DNA of 64,000 nucleotides from Stemphylium vesicarium (taxonomy: Eukaryota > Ascomycota > Dothideomycetes > Pleosporales > Pleosporaceae): the NCBI GenBank assembly GCA_004380135.1, contig QXCR01000091.1, forward strand, positions 55,297 to 119,296. Direction: 5' to 3'. The notes below the pieces were generated by a model that did not search any database, was not told the origin of the DNA, and saw nothing but the letters and a program-made list of their open reading frames with translations. Below are positions 11,423 to 22,695 of the stretch, piece after piece. A program made the position numbers and the translations under genes. Every line of letters starts with the position of its first letter. Positions within the stretch are counted from its first letter, which is position 1.

Positions 11423-12218
11423 AACGAATTCGTCTTCTGAAAACCCTATAGACAATTGTTCTGGACGATAAACGAATCTCATCATGTCTCCGGTGCATCG
11501 ACACTGTACTTCGCCCCCAGCGATCTGGTAAGAGAAGGCTGTTAGAAGCGTCTTCACAAGACGAAGGGCGCCCAATAAGCCATATCAGGAATATATGGGT
11601 GCTAGCTCCCCCAAGTACATTGCTGGCCTTTTAAAACCATCTGGTGACCTTTTGTGGAGTCTGGGTATCCGCCAGAGCAAGTAATCACCTCCACGCGCTA
11701 TGAAGAGGTCTCTACCGCTGGGGGCCGACCATCGAAGAAGGCGCCATCCTCTTATCCCCGCCTCCCTCAGCTCCACTACTTCAAAACGCTTCAGAAGAAC
11801 ACTGTTCTGGCTGAAACACAGAAACCACAGGAGGTTACTCGTCGCAACACTCTTCCCTCCCACTGCCCTTTACCCTTGACATCGAACACGGATATGGATC
11901 AGAGATGAACGATTTTAAACATCTGCCTCCCACACCAAGCAATGTTTTCTTTCTACTCGAACCCCATGGAAGCGAGCAGTCTACGAAGGGACAGACAATG
12001 GATGTAGTTTAGCAAGGAACGTACGCATGTCTTCCTTGCGAGGATCGGAAATACAGTGGTTAAATCTGACAGAGCTTATGTTTGGAGGAATACACATATT
12101 GGAATGAAGTTTGCTGATGCGAAACATGGTTCCATTATATACACAGTCCGGGTTGTAACCACTGTTTCCTTCTCCTTCTCCTTGTCCTCCCCCTTGGTCC
12201 CATTGAGTTAGCTCTCAC
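11423..12218. other. Intergenic between convergent genes
   Basis: Region downstream of both flanking genes. Frames at 11339-11575 and 11585-11863 (minus) have no domain and no plausible splice partners. A pyrimidine-rich patch (CCTTCTCCTTCTCC) lies near 12167-12190. Nothing else seen. Confidence 0.4.
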
Positions 12219-14182
12219 TTAGTCTTCTTCTACGCGTACACCATGTCGACTCTTCGGTAAAAGAGTGTTCAAAGCCTCTGGATTAACGTCATCGTCGTCG
12301 AGCACAATAGCTACATCCTTCGCCTGTCGTTGCTGCAAACGCACATTTATACATCCTAGTATCCTATCCTTTGAATCTCCAAACCATACGGCATCGGCCA
12401 TGGTAGCGCAGCGCGAATCTGCATACAGGAGTTTGAGTCTATTCGCTATGGCGTCGCCACCAAACGAAGTAGCCGCGACCACAGTTTTGAAGTCCAGCGG
12501 GTCAAATTGCGGCAGATCTAATCATTGGTAGAGCATTCTAGTCAGTAACACCGTCACATACGGGCTGCTCTAATGGGATTAAACTTCTCACCTCGCCATG
12601 CTCGCGTGCGTATAGCCTCTGTGAGCAGGATAAGCAGCAGTGCGGCATTTATGGAAAGGACAGCCCACTGGTACGATTTCTGGCCGAAGCGCGCAGCCGA
12701 GTATGTTCCATTGATAGGCACTTGTATAGACTCGTTCGCAAGCACCAGCTGCGCTCCTCCGTACATGGCTAGCACATTGTCCAGCACAGCGACGAAACTC
12801 TCCTCGGCAGATCGGAAGACTGCAGTCTTGTTGGCGTCGGGGTTGACGTCAGCTCTAGTAGTCCCAGTCTTCAGGTTGTAGGCCAGCGCGTCGCCTAGGA
12901 CAGACACGTAGAGAGAGGTGCTCATCCGGGACAACAGGTTGAGCGAGTACACAGCGTTGTTCTGCAGATGGCCCGTCGGTTCGAGGTCGACATGCGAATC
13001 GTCGTCGCTGGTACCAAACGGCGTAGCAACAACAATCGACTGCGCCGTTGCGTTGACGTGGATGGAGAACATTCGTGGGGAGAAGGTCATATCGCATTGT
13101 AGCTTGTCAAAGTCACCGTACAAGGCGCTCGCCGCGACCCCGAGCATGTGTCTGCGGGTACCATAATAGGGGTTCGAGAAGGCAGCCCACGCCAGCATTG
13201 TCGTGTCATCGAGCGTATCCCGGTGCCAGTTTACGGCCGGATAGTCCTCGCTCGTCAGCGAATTGGGCAGCGTACCCACGACGTGCCAAACATCTATGTT
13301 CCCGACGTTGCCTTTGAGATGGAATTCTAGCCTGGCGCTTGCGTTGTGTGTGCAGCTAAGACTGATTTCATAGCCCGTTTCGTTATAGGTATATCCGAGC
13401 AGACGGTAGTCTGCTGGCACTTGTTCAACTTCGCGCAGCCCCTGAGCTGAGCCTACCCCATAGGAGCGCCCTTGGTATGACCACGTGGGACTGTCTGGTT
13501 TGGAAAAGTTGCTTGGTGAGGTAAAACGGGTGCTTGGACTGCGGACCGCCTCAAGTAGCGCTCTCTGTTGGTTGGGCACTGGGCAATTCGAGACGTAGGT
13601 TTCCGCGCCCTGGATAGCCGTGCAGTTCTGCACATAGTTCCACAACTCGCCGTTTTCTTTGATATGAAACTCAGAGTCCCAAACGTCTCGTGTTGCTGCC
13701 GTAAATTGCGGCACCGCGATGCTGCCCACTTCCTGTAGCCCCTGTGTCGTCGCTACGGGCGTCATGGCTCCGGCCCACAACGCTCCGGGCCCTTGCGTCA
13801 TGACTACCATGCCGACAGCTACAAGTAGGGCCTTTGAAGGTAGAGTCCAAGGTATTCGTGGTACCGAAATCGCAGTGAGAAGCCGGGCTGTGTCGAGGCT
13901 CATGGACGCACGTGACAGCCGCAGCCGCATAGCATGATTGATCATGGTCGTCAAGGTCGATATCTGTAGGGCTCCCATGATCGAGGACAGAAATTGTACA
14001 AGAATAGATACGGTTGTGCGATGGGTGGTGATGTACAAACGTACCGAGCCGTATGCGACGGCGCGCTCCGTCCAAACCAGGCTGATAGAGATGACCAAGG
14101 GGACGGATAGGAACAGTAACGGCATGCAGCGTACAACGATGCCTGCTGCTGCAGGATGGGATAGTTTTTTTTGAAAGGCCAT
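12219..14182 (-). CDS. Multi-pass membrane protein with glycosylated ectodomain, family unknown
   Basis: Two exons, 14182-12562 and 12517-12219, joined over a 44-nt intron, 639 residues. The N-terminus has hydrophobic segments (VRCMPLLFLSVPLVISISLVW; a second near SILVQFLSSIMGALQIST; a third near KALLVAVGMVVMTQGPGALW). A long loop of about 370 residues with several NxS/T sites and Cys residues (NCTAIQGAETYVSNC) suggests an extracytoplasmic domain. A final membrane helix (WAVLSINAALLLILLTEAI) precedes a hydrophilic cytosolic tail. This order resembles the DUF3176-type protein at 33.4-35.2 kb, but the diagnostic DUF3176 sequence is not evident. No enzymatic motif. The intron is short but restores frame into a protein-like tail (VLDDDDVNPEALNTLLP). 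Coding status is firm; function unknown. Confidence 0.8.
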
Positions 14183-14860
14183 GTTGGCGAGCTAAATCGG
14201 GTGTATGAGTTTGGTGGTTTTTGTTGACATTGTGAACGGCTGGGTGAATCAACGCGACCCTTTTCATGTAAAAGGCTGTAGCTTAGCTCAGCCTTGCTAA
14301 CCCTCACAGCCAAGCAATCAAGCAAGCCACTATCTTTTTTTATCTCCAAAGTAGCCTCTTCCGGACTTTCGAGATGCATGTTGTGTGTCATTTGCGCTGG
14401 ACGAGACTGACGAAGACCGACAAGGCTGACTGACGAGAGTAAGCTCACAACCTGAGCTTCTAACAAAATCGAGACTGACACAAAGGGGAAATCTGATAGG
14501 GTTGGAATGTTACAGAAAATGACAAGGCCTGGAGTACTTTGTTTTTCTTTATTGGTAATTCGTGGGCAAAGAGCGGAGATGTAGATAGGCTGAGTACACA
14601 TGAACACGCAAGGCTGTATCATGTGAAATGTGGCGTGCATCCTAAGCTGCGGGAAAATGGATGTTTGGGTAAATTGGGATAATTAACGACAATTTCATCA
14701 CACTCGTTGAATGTTTTTATTTTTTTAGGACAGAAAAGATGGGAAGCAGTCATATGTATTCTTTGCAGGTGAGCCAAACAAGCGCCCATTTCGGCAGCTT
14801 GTACAAAAGCCCGTATATAACGTAGTTTGGCCCCAATTTCGTTTCCCTTGCGCCAAGGAC
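14183..14860. other. Intergenic, membrane-protein promoter
   Basis: Upstream of the 14182 start and downstream of the WSC frame. Overlapping frames at 13951-14640 and 14619-14993 (minus) are shadows or chance openings. No domain or repeat recognised. Confidence 0.4.
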
Positions 14861-15533
14861 TTATTTTTTCACATAGATCGCGTTTCTCCACGGGCCTCCA
14901 CAAGTGACGGATTTGTTGCCTAGGCATTGAGACTTGCACTCTGTTTCTGGCGTGTGTTGTGTTGGCTGCAAGAAGATGCTGCCGCAGAAACACGCAGAGC
15001 CATTCTAAAGGGCATAGTGTTTGGAGTCTTTACATATGGTCTCGCATTTCTGCACCGTCACAAATTTAAGGTCTAGTGCGTGCTTTGCACTGTTGGTGAA
15101 GCAGCCTAGGTACGTGAAGGCTGGCGCATTCTGGTAGGTGGCGAGTTGGTCTTTGAGGGCTGTGAGTTCAGCCTGGGAGGTCTGCTCCCGTGCGAGACAC
15201 TCAGTTTTCTCAGCTTGGAAGACGGTGCCTTCGATGGCGCCGTCGGTGCCGCCGGGAGAATGGAATGGGTCGCAGGGTTGGTTGAACGTAATCCCGTTGG
15301 TACAGGTGCAAGAGCAGTTTGGTTTCTCCACTGATGCATCGTCACACGATTGAAGGCTTCACACTTACATTATGTTAACACTGTTAGTCTTCACTGTTTG
15401 CTAAGCCAATGTACTTACCATTCTTGCACTCGTACGAGGTGCTGGGTAGATCGAGCGAGCCGAGCGCTTGTTGAGTGTCAAATGCGAAGACGTTTGCTGC
15501 GAAAGCGAGGACGAAGATGCCTGAAGGTCTCAT
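14861..15533 (-). pseudogene. Secreted WSC-domain protein interrupted by an in-frame TAG
   Basis: Exons 15533-15419 and 15330-14861 over an 88-nt intron. The product begins with a signal peptide (MRPSGIFVLAFAANVFA), then a Cys-rich stretch (NCSCTCTNG), a short helix (EQTSQAELTALKDQLATYQ) and a WSC domain starting FTYLGCFT. WSC domains bind cell-wall glucans or act in surface sensing. The frame hits TAG at 15005-15007 right after SKHYAL; the next codons in the same frame read NGSACFCG and go on through ECKSQC and TCGGPWRNAIYV to TAA at 14861. All eight WSC cysteines are present only if the TAG is passed. The TAG sits where WSC domains usually have Gln (LQNG), so CAG to TAG is the simplest cause. 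As it stands, a 146-residue truncated secreted protein would be made. Alternatives: readthrough or a base error. Confidence 0.75.
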
Positions 15534-16888
15534 TGCGTTGAAGGAAGGAAGATGAATGGTTGGGTGGGTAAACTGTGAATGATGGATACAAATAAGGAAA
15601 TGGATGTCTGCTGTAACGGGGTTCTTATAGTTGGCTCACCGCTTCTTACGTGTTGCCTTGAGCTCCAAGATCCGGGATGTCATTGCTTACCGAGAGGGCT
15701 TGTAAGATGGACTTCTGCTGCAATGCAAGTTGTGTCATCGTTCGGCTCGTTGATACTGCGTGCTTGCATGATGTTTGCTTATTCGCGGTATAACCGTATC
15801 TCGGGTCGGCGCGATGCGTACGATCCCTGCATCAGCCGACATCGAGCTGCGCGCTTCTTTTTTTTAGTAGCATCGAGAGCTGCAGTGACGACTGGCGACG
15901 TTTCTTTTTGTTGTCTTTAGTAAGAGAACGCGTTGTTTAGAAGGTTGGTTGAAAGAGGTAGTAGCAATAAATTTCCGCAACTCAATTTCACGTAGAATGT
16001 TGACACATGAAAGCTAAATTAATGGCCAGGATTTCCAACTATTCCTAACGCCACCATGGTAACCTCCGCATCGACTCCTTCACAGTGATACACCTTCATG
16101 ACACGTTCAAGAAGAATCCAACTTTACATCTAACGCTATACTTATAGCGCATTTTATACTAATAAGGTATCGAAGCTAATACTGATATGCCCTCTACAGC
16201 AGATCAGGTGCTCGTTCCAGGTACCCAGGGAGAACCTTAAGACACCTAGGGTGGCTTTAAGGACTTAGCTTAGAATAGCGGGTTGTATTGTAAGGGTCTG
16301 ATGGCGACAGTATACCGGAGCGGTTTGTATGAGTAGTGGGTGATGTTGTTAGTCGTGTAGTCGTGTAATCATTGGAATCACTATTTAGAGTATCAAGTTA
16401 GTTTGCATAGCAAGGTGATAATTAGGCAGTGGCGTGTGTCATAACAACTTGAGGATCTCCGCTCTTTGGATGAAATGACAAGCCTACATGTTCCATATGT
16501 GGTACAAAGTATTTCACAGACAGTTAGACAATGTTGCGCAACTGACTTTCTCTCGAAGCATGTTTAAGTATGTATAAATTGTTTTTCTCATTCTCATTTC
16601 ACCCTACTTGATGTAAACTATCCTAACAAAAGCCACACGCCCCCCTGTCTGGACATGGCTGGCTAGATGCAAACTGAGATATCCCACCCATATACGTCTC
16701 AGTCATTTACATCCGAAAGAATCAAACAGAGTCCCATGGTTATCGAGCTCCAAATAGGCAAAAGCCAGTAACCCGAATGGCGAACAATGCCATCAAACAC
16801 GTTTGACCGACGCCATATAATGCTTTCCCACCCATCCATAAAAACGCCAAGTCGCGAAATGCAATACACGCGAAGAAAAAAAAATCAC
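15534..16888. other. Intergenic, AT-rich middle, possible decayed repeat
   Basis: No gene with support. Roughly 15.95-16.65 kb looks richer in A, T and TA dinucleotides than the flanks, with no frame over ~110 codons. It may be a mutated repeat remnant, but no terminal repeats or transposase fragment could be recognised. Confidence 0.35.
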
Positions 16889-18940
16889 TCAAAGACTCGC
16901 CTCCGTACTTCCGTCATCAAGGTCCTCAGGATGCGGCGCATCGGCACCATCTTCATCCTGATCCGAAGTACTATCATTGTCGTCGTCGTCAGCCTCGTCG
17001 TCTTCATCTTCGTCTTCATCCTCATCCTCTGAATCATCGTCGTCGTCATCGTCCTTTTCTACTGGCATACCAGGGACAGGTCTCCATTGCACGTAGTCAT
17101 GCTCGACCCATCTTTTGCTCCGGGGTAGCACATAGGGATCGAAGGGGAAGTATGCATCCATCAAGAAAGCCTCTTCACCCTTCTTTCCTGTGAGGGCCGT
17201 CTCTCGGCCACCTATGCCGTTGAGGTAGCCACTGGCCAGACTGCGGGAAAGACGCACGCGCTTGTTCGTCTCCACGAGCGTGTCGACGTAGGTGAAGCGG
17301 AGGTGCTTGGAGATGCGGCCGAACTGCTTGACGATATCTGGTGCGCATATCCTGAGCGGGTTGAGCTTGCAGAAGATGTTGCGGCGAAGGATTTCGAGAG
17401 TCGACCTATACCATTGGAAGTCGCCCTCGTGATACATGATGTCTGCGTCGGTTGGTAGTGCACCGTCGGGCGTGACGATGAGGTCGCGCCATCGAAAGCA
17501 AAAGGCGTAGAGGAGTGCTTGTGAGATGGCGTAGTATGTGCCGTAGCGCCGTAGGTCAGGCCCAATGCACTTGGGCTCATGCAGTATTCGTAGGCGCTCT
17601 AGCTGCGAGCACAGGAGGTCGAAGACGTTGCGGACGACGAATCCGGGGACGTGGGCACCACGGGCAATATACGAAGCGAGATAGGCGCACGCCGATGCGC
17701 GGAGTAGTGGGGGTCGATTTGAGTCGATGGCAAGATGCGAGCAGGTATCTACGAAACGCTCCATGAAGTCGGTGGAGAGCTGGCTGAAGTGGAAGAGGAC
17801 GAATTGTGTGTGCCGCGAGCGGTATGTGGGGATGATAATTGACTGGAATTGGGCGATTAGGGTTTGGTAGGTGCGGTCCATGTCTACGAGATCACCTTTT
17901 TCGAATATCGAGTCGTAGTAGGCGAATTGCACATCCATGATGGTGTCGAGCTTGAGCATCGTCTCCTTGATGTCCTTGAGGCGCTGCTCTTCCGGCTCGA
18001 GGCTCTCCTCGCTAGAGACAGAGCCGTCGTCGCTCATGTCGTCATCGTCCTCCTCGTTGTTGATGGCATCGCCCACGAGTCGCTCCTCCAAGTCGTCGTC
18101 CATGTCATCCATGTCCATTTGCATTTGCGCATCGATCTTGCATAGCTTGTCTGTGACTAGGGCGAGAATCTCGCCTCGGATCTCTGGTGCGTACTCGGTG
18201 ACCTTGAAGATGTTTCGGATATACTCGACGTGCGTCTTTGCGCTGTCGTTGGAAAAGGGAAAGGTGCTGGAGATGATGGGGGCGAGGAAGGAACTAGCCA
18301 TGGGGCTGTATCGGAGGATCAAAACGAGGGTTTCGTGTATCCGTGCTTGTAGGCGTACTCGTTGGATGGGCGGGTCGTCCTGCTGCCTGGCGTTTACAGA
18401 GGGCGCGTTGAGGAACATGTCGACGAGCATCTGCAGGACAGTCGACATATAGCCGGACTGCACTGATAGTAGCGAGCGCAGGAAGTTGCGATAGGAGCGC
18501 ACGAAGTCGTCATTGCGGGCTACCCAACTGCAGTCGATGACGGCATGCACCAGACCTTTGCAGTTGTGATCGAGCTGCGGCGTGTGGTTGGTGAGAGCCA
18601 TGAGGTATTTTTGCAGAAGTCGTGAGAGCGGCGCGTTCGACGATGTCGGTGTCTCCTTGAAGAGGGCCTTGAGGCCGTCGTATGCCGCCTTCTCGCCCGC
18701 CGCGTGCTTCTCTATGGCTCGCCGCACCTCCTCGCCCACCAGCTCTGCGCTTTTCTCATTGTGCTCACTCAATATCCGTACGTCGACTTCGGGATCGAAA
18801 GTCACGCGGCGCTTCTTCAGCTGACTCGGGACCGTATTCCCCGCGTCGGACGAGTAGTCGGTTTGTTTGCGTTTGAGGCTGCCGCCAGTGCTCGGGATGA
18901 CGCCGGCGAGCGACCTATTAGTCGAGGCAAGAGAGACCAT
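16889..18940 (-). CDS. RRN3: RNA polymerase I-specific initiation factor RRN3
   Basis: One exon, 683 residues. Rrn3 (human TIF-IA) binds RNA polymerase I and bridges it to the core factor at the rDNA promoter in the nucleolus. The N-terminus carries a basic patch (QLKKRRVTFDPEVDVRIL). The body is the helical HEAT-like RRN3 fold; recognisable parts are LQKYLMALTNHTPQLDHNCKGLVHAVIDC, FVRSYRNFLRSLLSVQSGY, CAYLASYIARGAHVPGFVV and FQWYRSTLEILRRNIFCKLNPL. Near residue 295-330 there is an acidic Ser-containing loop (EEDDDDMSDDGSVSSEESLEPEE), the usual site of the family's phosphorylated insertion. The C-terminus is strongly acidic (Asp/Glu repeats). Length is normal for fungal Rrn3. No intron seen. 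Confidence 0.93.
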   Translation of the reverse strand: MVSLASTNRSLAGVIPSTGGSLKRKQTDYSSDAGNTVPSQLKKRRVTFDPEVDVRILSEHNEKSAELVGEEVRRAIEKHAAGEKAAYDGLKALFKETPTSSNAPLSRLLQKYLMALTNHTPQLDHNCKGLVHAVIDCSWVARNDDFVRSYRNFLRSLLSVQSGYMSTVLQMLVDMFLNAPSVNARQQDDPPIQRVRLQARIHETLVLILRYSPMASSFLAPIISSTFPFSNDSAKTHVEYIRNIFKVTEYAPEIRGEILALVTDKLCKIDAQMQMDMDDMDDDLEERLVGDAINNEEDDDDMSDDGSVSSEESLEPEEQRLKDIKETMLKLDTIMDVQFAYYDSIFEKGDLVDMDRTYQTLIAQFQSIIIPTYRSRHTQFVLFHFSQLSTDFMERFVDTCSHLAIDSNRPPLLRASACAYLASYIARGAHVPGFVVRNVFDLLCSQLERLRILHEPKCIGPDLRRYGTYYAISQALLYAFCFRWRDLIVTPDGALPTDADIMYHEGDFQWYRSTLEILRRNIFCKLNPLRICAPDIVKQFGRISKHLRFTYVDTLVETNKRVRLSRSLASGYLNGIGGRETALTGKKGEEAFLMDAYFPFDPYVLPRSKRWVEHDYVQWRPVPGMPVEKDDDDDDDSEDEDEDEDEDDEADDDDNDSTSDQDEDGADAPHPEDLDDGSTEASL

Positions 18941-19375
18941 GTTGAGTGGAAGTCGATCGGCGAAGGATTCACATTGGAACAGTAGATTAGGTATGTAGGA
19001 ATAGTCTCTTTGCTCGTGGAATTGTGAAAAGTGCAGAGGGCGGGGTGGTGTTGGAGCCTTTGCACGCGACTGTGGTTAGACCCAAGAGAATTTCAGTGGG
19101 ACCCTGTTTTGCGCACGGGCCCTTGCGTTCACTATGGTTCGCGAGCGCTGTTACTGGCTCGTGTGAATGGTTTCTACATTAGGATGACTACAGAGATTTG
19201 GTCTCAGATAGAGAGTCATCCAAGACACTGCTGGCGCACATGTCTCTGATTTAGCGCGCTATTCGCGTCCAATTCCTTTTGAGCGCGGTACCGACTGCGC
19301 ATTCCACATACATGGGACCTTTTCCAGGGTTGAGCATATCATAGTTGCTCCAATCGGAATACTTGCAATGACCTC
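18941..19375. other. Intergenic between RRN3 5' side and cyclophilin 3' side
   Basis: RRN3 promoter and leader plus the cyclophilin downstream region. No frame with a domain. Nothing else seen. Confidence 0.4.
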
Positions 19376-20139
19376 CTACATCTCGCCGCATTGTGCAATG
19401 ACAATGTCTTGCACTGGCTTTCCCTCGGGGTTTGCGACGGTTCGCGTATTCTCAATCTTGGTGACGACGTCCATGCCTTCAATAACATTACCGAAGACGA
19501 CGTGCTTGCCGTTTAGATGAGGTGTGCCGTTCTTGGCGGTGATGATGAAGAATTGACAACCATTTGTGTTGGGACCGCTGTTCTGGTGGTTGTTAGATTT
19601 GGGTAAACATATCTTGCCATGCCGAACTTACCGCCATGGACAGCAGACCAGGCTTGTCGTGTTTTAACGTAAAGTTTTCGTCTGCAAACTTCTCTGTGCC
19701 GTAAATGGTCCTCGAGCCGGTACCGTTGCCATTTATGAAATCACCACCTTGAATCATGAAGCCTTTGATCTGGTCTTGTTAATGTCGTGGTAGAGAGCAG
19801 GACAGGTACAGGAATAAACTCACCACGCGATGAAACTTGCAACCCTTGTAGCCCTGAGGCTGTCCGCGGCTGTTCTTTGTCTCGCCAGTGCAAAATTGGC
19901 GAAAGTTCTCCGCTGTCTTTGGTACTACATCTCTGAACAGCTCCATCTTGATCCTCCCCAGCTTCTCCCCTGCGTGCTTATGTCAGTCATCCTAACCAGG
20001 ACTAGGCCAAGGGAAGACGCGTGGAGTGTGCCGCGGGGTGAGGGGTAAAAAGGACACCATCTGGGCACATGGGTGGATGCATACCTCCTAGGGTAATGTC
20101 GAAAAAGACGATGGGGTTGGGCTCGGTAGCGTCGGCCAT
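19376..20139 (-). CDS. Cyclophilin H-type peptidyl-prolyl isomerase
   Basis: Four exons, 20139-20085, 19969-19824, 19769-19632 and 19582-19376, 181 residues. Cyclophilins catalyse cis-trans isomerisation of Xaa-Pro bonds; this type (PPIH) associates with U4/U6 snRNP proteins in vertebrates. The whole protein is one cyclophilin fold: VFFDITLGGEKLGRIKMELF, TAENFRQFCTGE, FHRVIKGFMIQGGDF (catalytic Arg in FHR and FMIQGGDF), then GTEKFADENF, LSMANSGPNTNGCQFFI and LNGKHVVFGNVIEG, ending QCGEM. The N-terminal EPNPIVFFDI and the CGEM end favour PPIH over cyclophilin A. No targeting sequence, so nuclear or cytosolic. Introns of 54-115 nt with clear GT–AG ends. Confident. Confidence 0.93.
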
Positions 20140-21290
20140 GGCTGTGGCGGTGTAATTCTTGGTGCGAACAAGGTATTCAATGTGTATGACGTTGAACGAA
20201 TGGCGTGGGGTTGACAGAGGCGATTCTCACGGCCAAAAGTGGTCCTCGAATCGATTTCTCCAGGAATTGCTATCGCGCGCCAGCTGCAGCTAGGACGAAC
20301 GTGATCCGAGGAAAGAAAATGGTGCAGAAGCAGGGAAGCTGGGCGCTGGGGTTCTCCACCTAATAACAGGGGTGCCGGAACATGTGCACAACCAGGCCGC
20401 CCGCGTAGGTTCAGAATGCCCGCGGTGATGCGCTGCCAGAGAAGAGGCTGAGGGATATTCAAGGGCCATCCGTGGACGTCTCTGTGCCCGGGGTGCGTCT
20501 AGTTGTCAGCCTCGATAGTGTTAGTGATGGCAGCTGCATGCGCCGGCGTGGGCATGGAGATGCGACATTAAGGCAGGGGTGCTTCGATTGCATTGCGTAG
20601 GCATTGTGACAGGCGCAAGACCACATAACACCACCCCAACACGCAGCATCACAACTAAGAGTCTCCGCCCTCACACTGATATAACCTCAGTTGCTAATCG
20701 CTTGGAATTCGACTCGGTGCGCGATCCGCAAGGCCGTCTCCCAGCTTGCCTTGGCAGTCATCCAGCCTGCATTAGCGACTTCTTTTGCGGCCTTTATCCC
20801 GCCTCGCGGCCTGCACCTCCCCAATCGCGACGACGAACCCATTCACTCTCCCCCTCTGCTCTTTCGCTCTCTCGCTCTCCCACCCAGGACGACTACGCGA
20901 CCCTCGGCACCACCCGGATCGCATGGCCGACTCAGCTACTGTCTTCATCCACGGCTAGCCATTGTGGCAACCTGCATTCACAGTGAAGAAGTTCGCGCGG
21001 CCTCCCGATAGCCGACTCGCCACAGCCCGCAATCGTTGCCGTCACCACCGCAACACTTGATCACCCACTTCGGGCCTCTTGCTCTAGACCCGCCTCTCCA
21101 CCCCCGACTATATCACATCAACTGCCCCACTGCATCGGTTGGATACACATCACATTGTCGCAACACCCGTCTGTCCCCTGATCCGTTTCGCGCGGACTAA
21201 GGGCTTTCCGTATCCGGCTGAGTGGCTTACTCGGCGTCAACGCGACCATATACCCCAACCCATGGACTTGTGATTCTGTCGCAACCCACC
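20140..21290. other. Intergenic, divergent promoters
   Basis: Lies between the cyclophilin start and the RING gene start. Long frames (20579-20986, 20691-21011) are rich in Ser, Pro and Arg and lack domains; they probably fall in leader sequence. Pyrimidine-rich tracts at 20840-20890 fit a transcription start zone. No RNA gene recognised. Confidence 0.4.
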
Positions 21291-22609
21291 ATGTCGTCCA
21301 CCCCCGTAGTTTCGAGCGCCCCCGCGCCCACCCAGCCCACCACCGGCAATGACGATGGCGGAGGCGGAGGCGGCGGAGGGCCTACCAGTTCGCCATTGCT
21401 CTTCTTTGTTGCGCTTGGATTTGGTGTAGTTTTTACGAATTTATGGTAGGCAATAGGGTACCAAGGACGTCTACCTTGGATCTACTGACACATCGCTCAG
21501 GATCATCGTCGGCGTTAAGTACTGCTTTCGATACAATCGCCGTCGCGCTGCCCAAGCAGCCGCAGATGGCGAGCCTATCGACATGACCAATATGCCCCGC
21601 CCACACCGAAGGAGGAGGGAAAAGAAACTCATGACCATGGATGAAGTCAACGACCGGTTCCCACTGACCAAGTATAAGCAATGGAAGTCAAGTCGCGAGA
21701 CCGAGGGACTGCCTTCAAACGGAGGCATTGCAACCGCGCCGCAAAGCAGAGCAGGGAGCATGAAGGACGTCGAGGGTGTTATTTCTGCGCAAGACGAGGG
21801 TCCAGGCCCCAGGACTGATACCGCCCTTTCCATGGCCCGCGACGATCTTGCCGCCCAAAACTCGTCGGCCCAGCAGACAGCGTCGCCGCGATCAAGTGTT
21901 GAGAGCAAGAAAGGCGAGCACGTGCAAGATGCTGAGAAGCAAGTTGAGCAAGAGAAGCCCGTCGCATCCAAGGCCGAAGACAACCAAGGACATGGCGTCA
22001 CTCCCCAAGCAAACGTACGGGAGCGTGCCGACGATTCTGATGATGACGAAGAGGACCCCATCCGCACTGCAGCTGCACCGGAGATGTTGGCCGAGCCCGG
22101 CGACACTTGCGCAATTTGCATTGACACCCTTGAGGACGACGAAGACGTCAGAGGCCTGACATGTGGTCATGCCTTCCACGCTAGCTGCGTCGACCCATGG
22201 TTGACGAGCCGCCGTGCCTGCTGCCCCCTCTGCAAAGCCGACTACTACGTCCCCAAACCCCGTCCAGAAGGCGAGGCGGACCCTGCCACCGGTCGCCGTT
22301 CGGCCGCCGGTATCAGATCACCACCACAAGCCGTCTGGACCTCTACTAACCCTTTCTCTCGATCCCGCGTCATGGTCATTAACCCAGATATGCAGCAACG
22401 GCAGAACGCCGATCGGTTCGGCCGATTGACGCGACCGAGTCGCCGAGGGGATGCACCACAGCAATCATCAACACAGAACTCGGGCTGGTTATCACGAATC
22501 ACACCCTCTACCAGCGTCCATGCGCAACCACCTCGCTTCTCGGCTTGGTTCGGTCGCAACCGCGGTGCTGCTGATGCTTCGACTGCAACAACAACTACTG
22601 CTTCCCAGC

Positions 22610-22650
<41 letters not shown>

Positions 22651-22695
22651 CCTACACCAGGGCAGCTGGAAGCCGGTACTACTAGTACTCGATAG
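21291..22695 (+). CDS. Transmembrane RING-H2 E3 ubiquitin ligase with polyglutamine tail
   Basis: Two exons, 21291-21445 and 21501-22695, joined over a 55-nt intron, 449 residues. After a short Ser/Thr/Gly-rich N-terminus (a run of eight Gly) there is one membrane segment at ~34-60 (LLFFVALGFGVVFTNLWIIV) followed by a basic cytosolic flank (RPHRRRREKK). A RING-H2 finger lies at ~255-297: CAICIDTL, then CGHAFHASCVDPWL and CCPLC (Cys3-His2-Cys3). This layout fits membrane-bound E3 ligases of endosome, vacuole or ER, recruiting an E2 to neighbouring membrane proteins. The C-terminus is disordered and carries about 15 consecutive Gln. The start at 21291 has an ACC before the ATG; the frame is open upstream but without an ATG. 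The substrate is unknown. Confidence 0.88.
22606..22650 (+). repeat. (CAA)n tract coding polyglutamine
   Basis: One CAG followed by 14 CAA codons in the C-terminal tail of the RING-H2 protein. The near-pure CAA run makes length polymorphism likely. Confidence 0.92.
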
